Notes under the pieces: generated by a model
What the model was told of the DNA's origin: nothing
Databases searched by the model: none
Seen by the model: only the letters and a program-made list of their open reading frames with translations
Translations under genes and position numbers: made by a program
Assembly: GCA_021323755.1 (NCBI GenBank)
Contig: JAJPKJ010000045.1
Span: 62,001-126,000, forward strand
Source of the DNA: Chitinophagales bacterium
Lineage (GTDB): Bacteria > Bacteroidota > Bacteroidia > Chitinophagales > Chitinophagaceae
Length of the DNA stretch: 64,000 bases
Direction of reading: 5' to 3'
Shown here: positions 61,434 through 64,000 of the stretch, one piece after another
How positions within the stretch are numbered: position 1 is the stretch's first letter
How the letters are laid out: every line of letters starts with the position of its first letter

Positions 61434-61465
61434 AAATAAAAAGTGCCCGATTTCTCAGACACTTT
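61434..61465 (-). terminator. Possible terminator downstream of tRNA-Pro
   Basis: Minus strand AAAGTG...CACTTTTTATTTT. Confidence 0.5.
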
Positions 61466-61470
61466 CTCGG

Positions 61471-61545
61471 TCGGGGCGGCAGGATTCGAACCTGCGACCT
61501 CCTGCTCCCAAAGCAGGCGCGATAACCGGGCTACGCTACGCCCCG
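61471..61545 (-). tRNA. tRNA-Pro (anticodon UGG)
   Basis: Minus strand CGGGGCG...CCTGC-TTTGGGA-GCAGG...GGTTCGAATCC...CGCCCCG-A; acceptor, anticodon and T arms pair; anticodon TGG. Confidence 0.95.
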
Positions 61546-61688
61546 AACTTTTCTCATCAGCAATTCGCTTGAAATTGGGGACGCAAAACTAAGCATTTGC
61601 TTTATATGCAACAAACAATTCTGGATTTCATATTTCTTGCGTAAACCAGCCTTATTTCTTTAGTAATTTCATACAAGAAAAATATTTT

Positions 61689-62570
61689 ATGCCGGTAAAA
61701 GATCTTAGCGCCATTCATTCATTAATCACTAACCTGTTTCAATGGCCAAAAACAACAGATGAATGGAATCAATATAAACTCTCGCAAGAACAAATTGATT
61801 TTTTTAATGAGAATGGGTTTTTAGGAGGCATAAAAATGCTCGATATAATGCAGATCGAACAATTAAAAAAAGAATTGAATGAATTAGCCAATACCGATCA
61901 TCCCGCACATCATTTGTTTTATGAGTTTCACAGTAACGAATCATCAGACACCAACACCATTTTATTTCATGCACTTGGCGCCTGGCGCATCACGCCTGCA
62001 TTTCATGATGTATTGTGGAACCCGCGTTTTGTAATGGCCGCAAGTCAGTTGCTCGGGAGTGTTCCGGTTCGTTTTTGGCACGATCAGTTGTTTTGCAAGC
62101 CTGCAAAAAAAGGCGGAGTTGTTGCCTGGCACCAGGATTATTCATATTGGACGCGTACCAAACCACTTGCCCATCTAACCTGTTGGTGCGGATTGGACGA
62201 TTCAACAAAAGAAAATGGATGTCTTCAATATGTTCCCGGCAGTCATCGGTGGGGGTTATTGGATAAGCCCGAGCTCGCCGGAGATCTATTGGGCATTATA
62301 GATTATCTTACCCCTCAACAACAATCGCAATTTCTTCCGGTGCCTGTTGAAACAAAAGCCGGAGAAGCTATTTTTCATCATCCACTCACCTTACATGGTT
62401 CTGGTGAAAATAAAAGCGCACAACCACGGCGCGCTTTTGTAATTAATGTTTTTGCAGATGGAGTTCGTTCTGACACTGACCAATCTCTGCTAAATGGTGT
62501 TCCTGTAATTAAGAAAGACGAAAAGATGCAAGGGCAATTTTTCCCATTGTTATTCGAAGGACCACAATAG
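61689..62570 (+). CDS. Phytanoyl-CoA dioxygenase-like Fe(II)/2OG oxygenase
   Basis: GGVVAWHQDYSYW (HxD), CWCGLDDSTKENGCLQYVPGSHRWG, FHHPLTLHGSGENKSAQPRRAFVINVF. Confidence 0.9.
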   Translation: MPVKDLSAIHSLITNLFQWPKTTDEWNQYKLSQEQIDFFNENGFLGGIKMLDIMQIEQLKKELNELANTDHPAHHLFYEFHSNESSDTNTILFHALGAWRITPAFHDVLWNPRFVMAASQLLGSVPVRFWHDQLFCKPAKKGGVVAWHQDYSYWTRTKPLAHLTCWCGLDDSTKENGCLQYVPGSHRWGLLDKPELAGDLLGIIDYLTPQQQSQFLPVPVETKAGEAIFHHPLTLHGSGENKSAQPRRAFVINVFADGVRSDTDQSLLNGVPVIKKDEKMQGQFFPLLFEGPQ

Positions 62571-62577
62571 ATCTTTT

Positions 62578-63123
62578 TTAAAAATTAAAGCCTATTCTTA
62601 ATGCAACAACTCCACCATCGCTGTTTGTAATGTTAAAACCATAGCGCAACCCTATTTCAAACGCATTAAACTGAACTCCGGCAGAAGGCGCAAAAGTCAA
62701 CGAATTTCTATTTGCAGACGCCACATTACCATCATTGTCTTTATAATAATATTTAAAATAGGAATATCCCAGTTCGCCCATAATAAAATAACGATGCTGC
62801 ATGATGTATTTGTATCCTGCACGCACGGGAATTTGAATGGCAGCTTGTTTTGGCACGCCAGCTTCTGTTTTTGGTGCATATCCCAACAGTCCGGTAGTCA
62901 ATGTTACAAAACCCGGACCTGCATGATGAGAATAACGTAATGTTAATCCTGCAGAAACACTATAGAGGTTTGAAATATTTCCTGTCGGCGCGCCCACTTC
63001 AATTCCGAACCCAAAACTGTTTTGTTTTGATTCTTTTTGCGCGATTGTTTTAACTGCGCCAACCGTGATCAATAAAATGATAATAGCAAAAGATTTCTTT
63101 TTCATGTTGATGTTTTTGTTCAA
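62578..63123 (-). CDS. Outer membrane beta-barrel family protein
   Basis: Signal peptide, alternating barrel pattern, terminal RIGFNF. Confidence 0.75.
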   Translation of the reverse strand: MNKNINMKKKSFAIIILLITVGAVKTIAQKESKQNSFGFGIEVGAPTGNISNLYSVSAGLTLRYSHHAGPGFVTLTTGLLGYAPKTEAGVPKQAAIQIPVRAGYKYIMQHRYFIMGELGYSYFKYYYKDNDGNVASANRNSLTFAPSAGVQFNAFEIGLRYGFNITNSDGGVVALRIGFNF

Positions 63124-63180
63124 TTATAAAAATGGATGGCATTGCGATTTTTAAAACAAACTTCACATGCAATAAAAAGT

Positions 63181-63660
63181 TCAATAAGTCCCGCTTCCTG
63201 TTATCTGAAATGTGTCTGCTGAATTATTTTGGTCTACAACAGCAGAAGAAAATGTGAATGATGTAGCGCTGTTTTTTGTGATGGTCCCGCTTCCCGCAAA
63301 AGACGCGTAATGAACGGATGTGCTGCCATTAAGAAAATATCCGGTTACAGATGGAACAACACTACTGTTATTGCTCACTGCTCCAATGGCTACACTGCCG
63401 GAACTTTGAGAGGGGATATCGAAAATGAATAAAAGATCGTTACCGGCAGGGTCAGCGGTTGGCCAAAGAGTAAGATCGTTGCCGGAATTGACAAAGTCTG
63501 GACCCAAAGTGTCGTTGGTTGTGAACGTAATATTATTAACAGTAATACTGGCTGTACCTGTACTAAACTTGGGTTTGGATTGACTTTTTTTGCAAGACAT
63601 AATTAGGACAACTGTAATCAATGCAATCAAAAAGGGGGAAAGTTTTGATAAATTTTTCAT
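63181..63660 (-). CDS. Lipoprotein of unknown function
   Basis: Lipobox VLIMSCKK at the N-terminus. Confidence 0.65.
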   Translation of the reverse strand: MKNLSKLSPFLIALITVVLIMSCKKSQSKPKFSTGTASITVNNITFTTNDTLGPDFVNSGNDLTLWPTADPAGNDLLFIFDIPSQSSGSVAIGAVSNNSSVVPSVTGYFLNGSTSVHYASFAGSGTITKNSATSFTFSSAVVDQNNSADTFQITGSGTY

Positions 63661-63701
63661 GACATTATATTTGAATGATAAAACAATTTTCTGCCGACAG
63701 C

Positions 63702-64000
63702 CTAATGAAGTGTTTCAGATTCCAGTATCCAGGCAAGTTTTAAAAAGCGATTTCCTGAAGCATTATAAACGTATTGCACGTAACGGACCAATCCCAATCC
63801 ATTTTGCACAAAAAATATTTGCGCGCTGTTTTTTTGTGCTGAGCAATCATAAATCACCGCATCATTCTTTATCGAATTTGTATAAACAGTTCCGTCAAGA
63901 TCAATCAAAGTTGTATCAGCGTAGTAGGCATATAATTTTTCGGTTCCTATGCAGGGAGTTCCGCTCGTATTTAAGTTAACCGGCCAGGAGCTAATGCTTT
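63702..64000 (-). CDS. Hypothetical protein, C-terminal part (runs off the window end)
   Basis: The minus frame stays open beyond the supplied Met: ...NTSGTPCIGTEKLYAYYADTTLIDLDGTVYTNSIKND...ESETLH. Confidence 0.65.
   Translation of the reverse strand, partial: SISSWPVNLNTSGTPCIGTEKLYAYYADTTLIDLDGTVYTNSIKNDAVIYDCSAQKNSAQIFFVQNGLGLVRYVQYVYNASGNRFLKLAWILESETLH

Noticed and set aside
61471-61545. tRNA-Pro as the integration site of the mobilization module
   Set aside because: About 4 kb of ordinary genes separate them, and no repeat of the tRNA 3' end was noticed near the module

Overview
This 64-kb window comes from a Bacteroidota chromosome, most likely Chitinophagaceae-like. That assignment is inferred from gene content, the TTTG/TAnnTTTG promoter style and a T9SS C-terminal domain; no search was run. 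Most of the window is core genome: a dcw cluster (mraZ-rsmH-ftsL-ftsI-murE), queA, yqgE, a detached atpD-atpC pair, dnaX, pdhC, engB, ubiE-porT, pyrC and a tRNA-Pro. From about 41.6 kb to 61.3 kb the content is more accessory: paralogous DUF6090-type proteins, an ArsR/SRPBCC operon, degenerate enzymes, a GC-rich orphan FtsX-like permease, a mobilization module (RHH protein, relaxase, T4CP) and stress proteins. The most notable observations are: (1) a UbiA / type III PKS / methyltransferase / FAD-oxidoreductase gene set likely to make a phenolic or quinone lipid; (2) a GH18-CE4-GT2 three-domain fusion; (3) an ArsR/SRPBCC operon whose promoter carries two near-identical inverted-repeat operators, followed by an SRPBCC gene broken by one in-frame TAA; (4) a beta-lactamase-fold protein with the SxxK and YxN motifs both substituted; (5) a gluzincin-like protein with HExxH changed to HAQVH; (6) DnaA-box-like sites in the AT-rich region upstream of mraZ; (7) a mobilization module lacking a visible integrase or T4SS. 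No CRISPR array, rRNA operon or complete defence system was seen.
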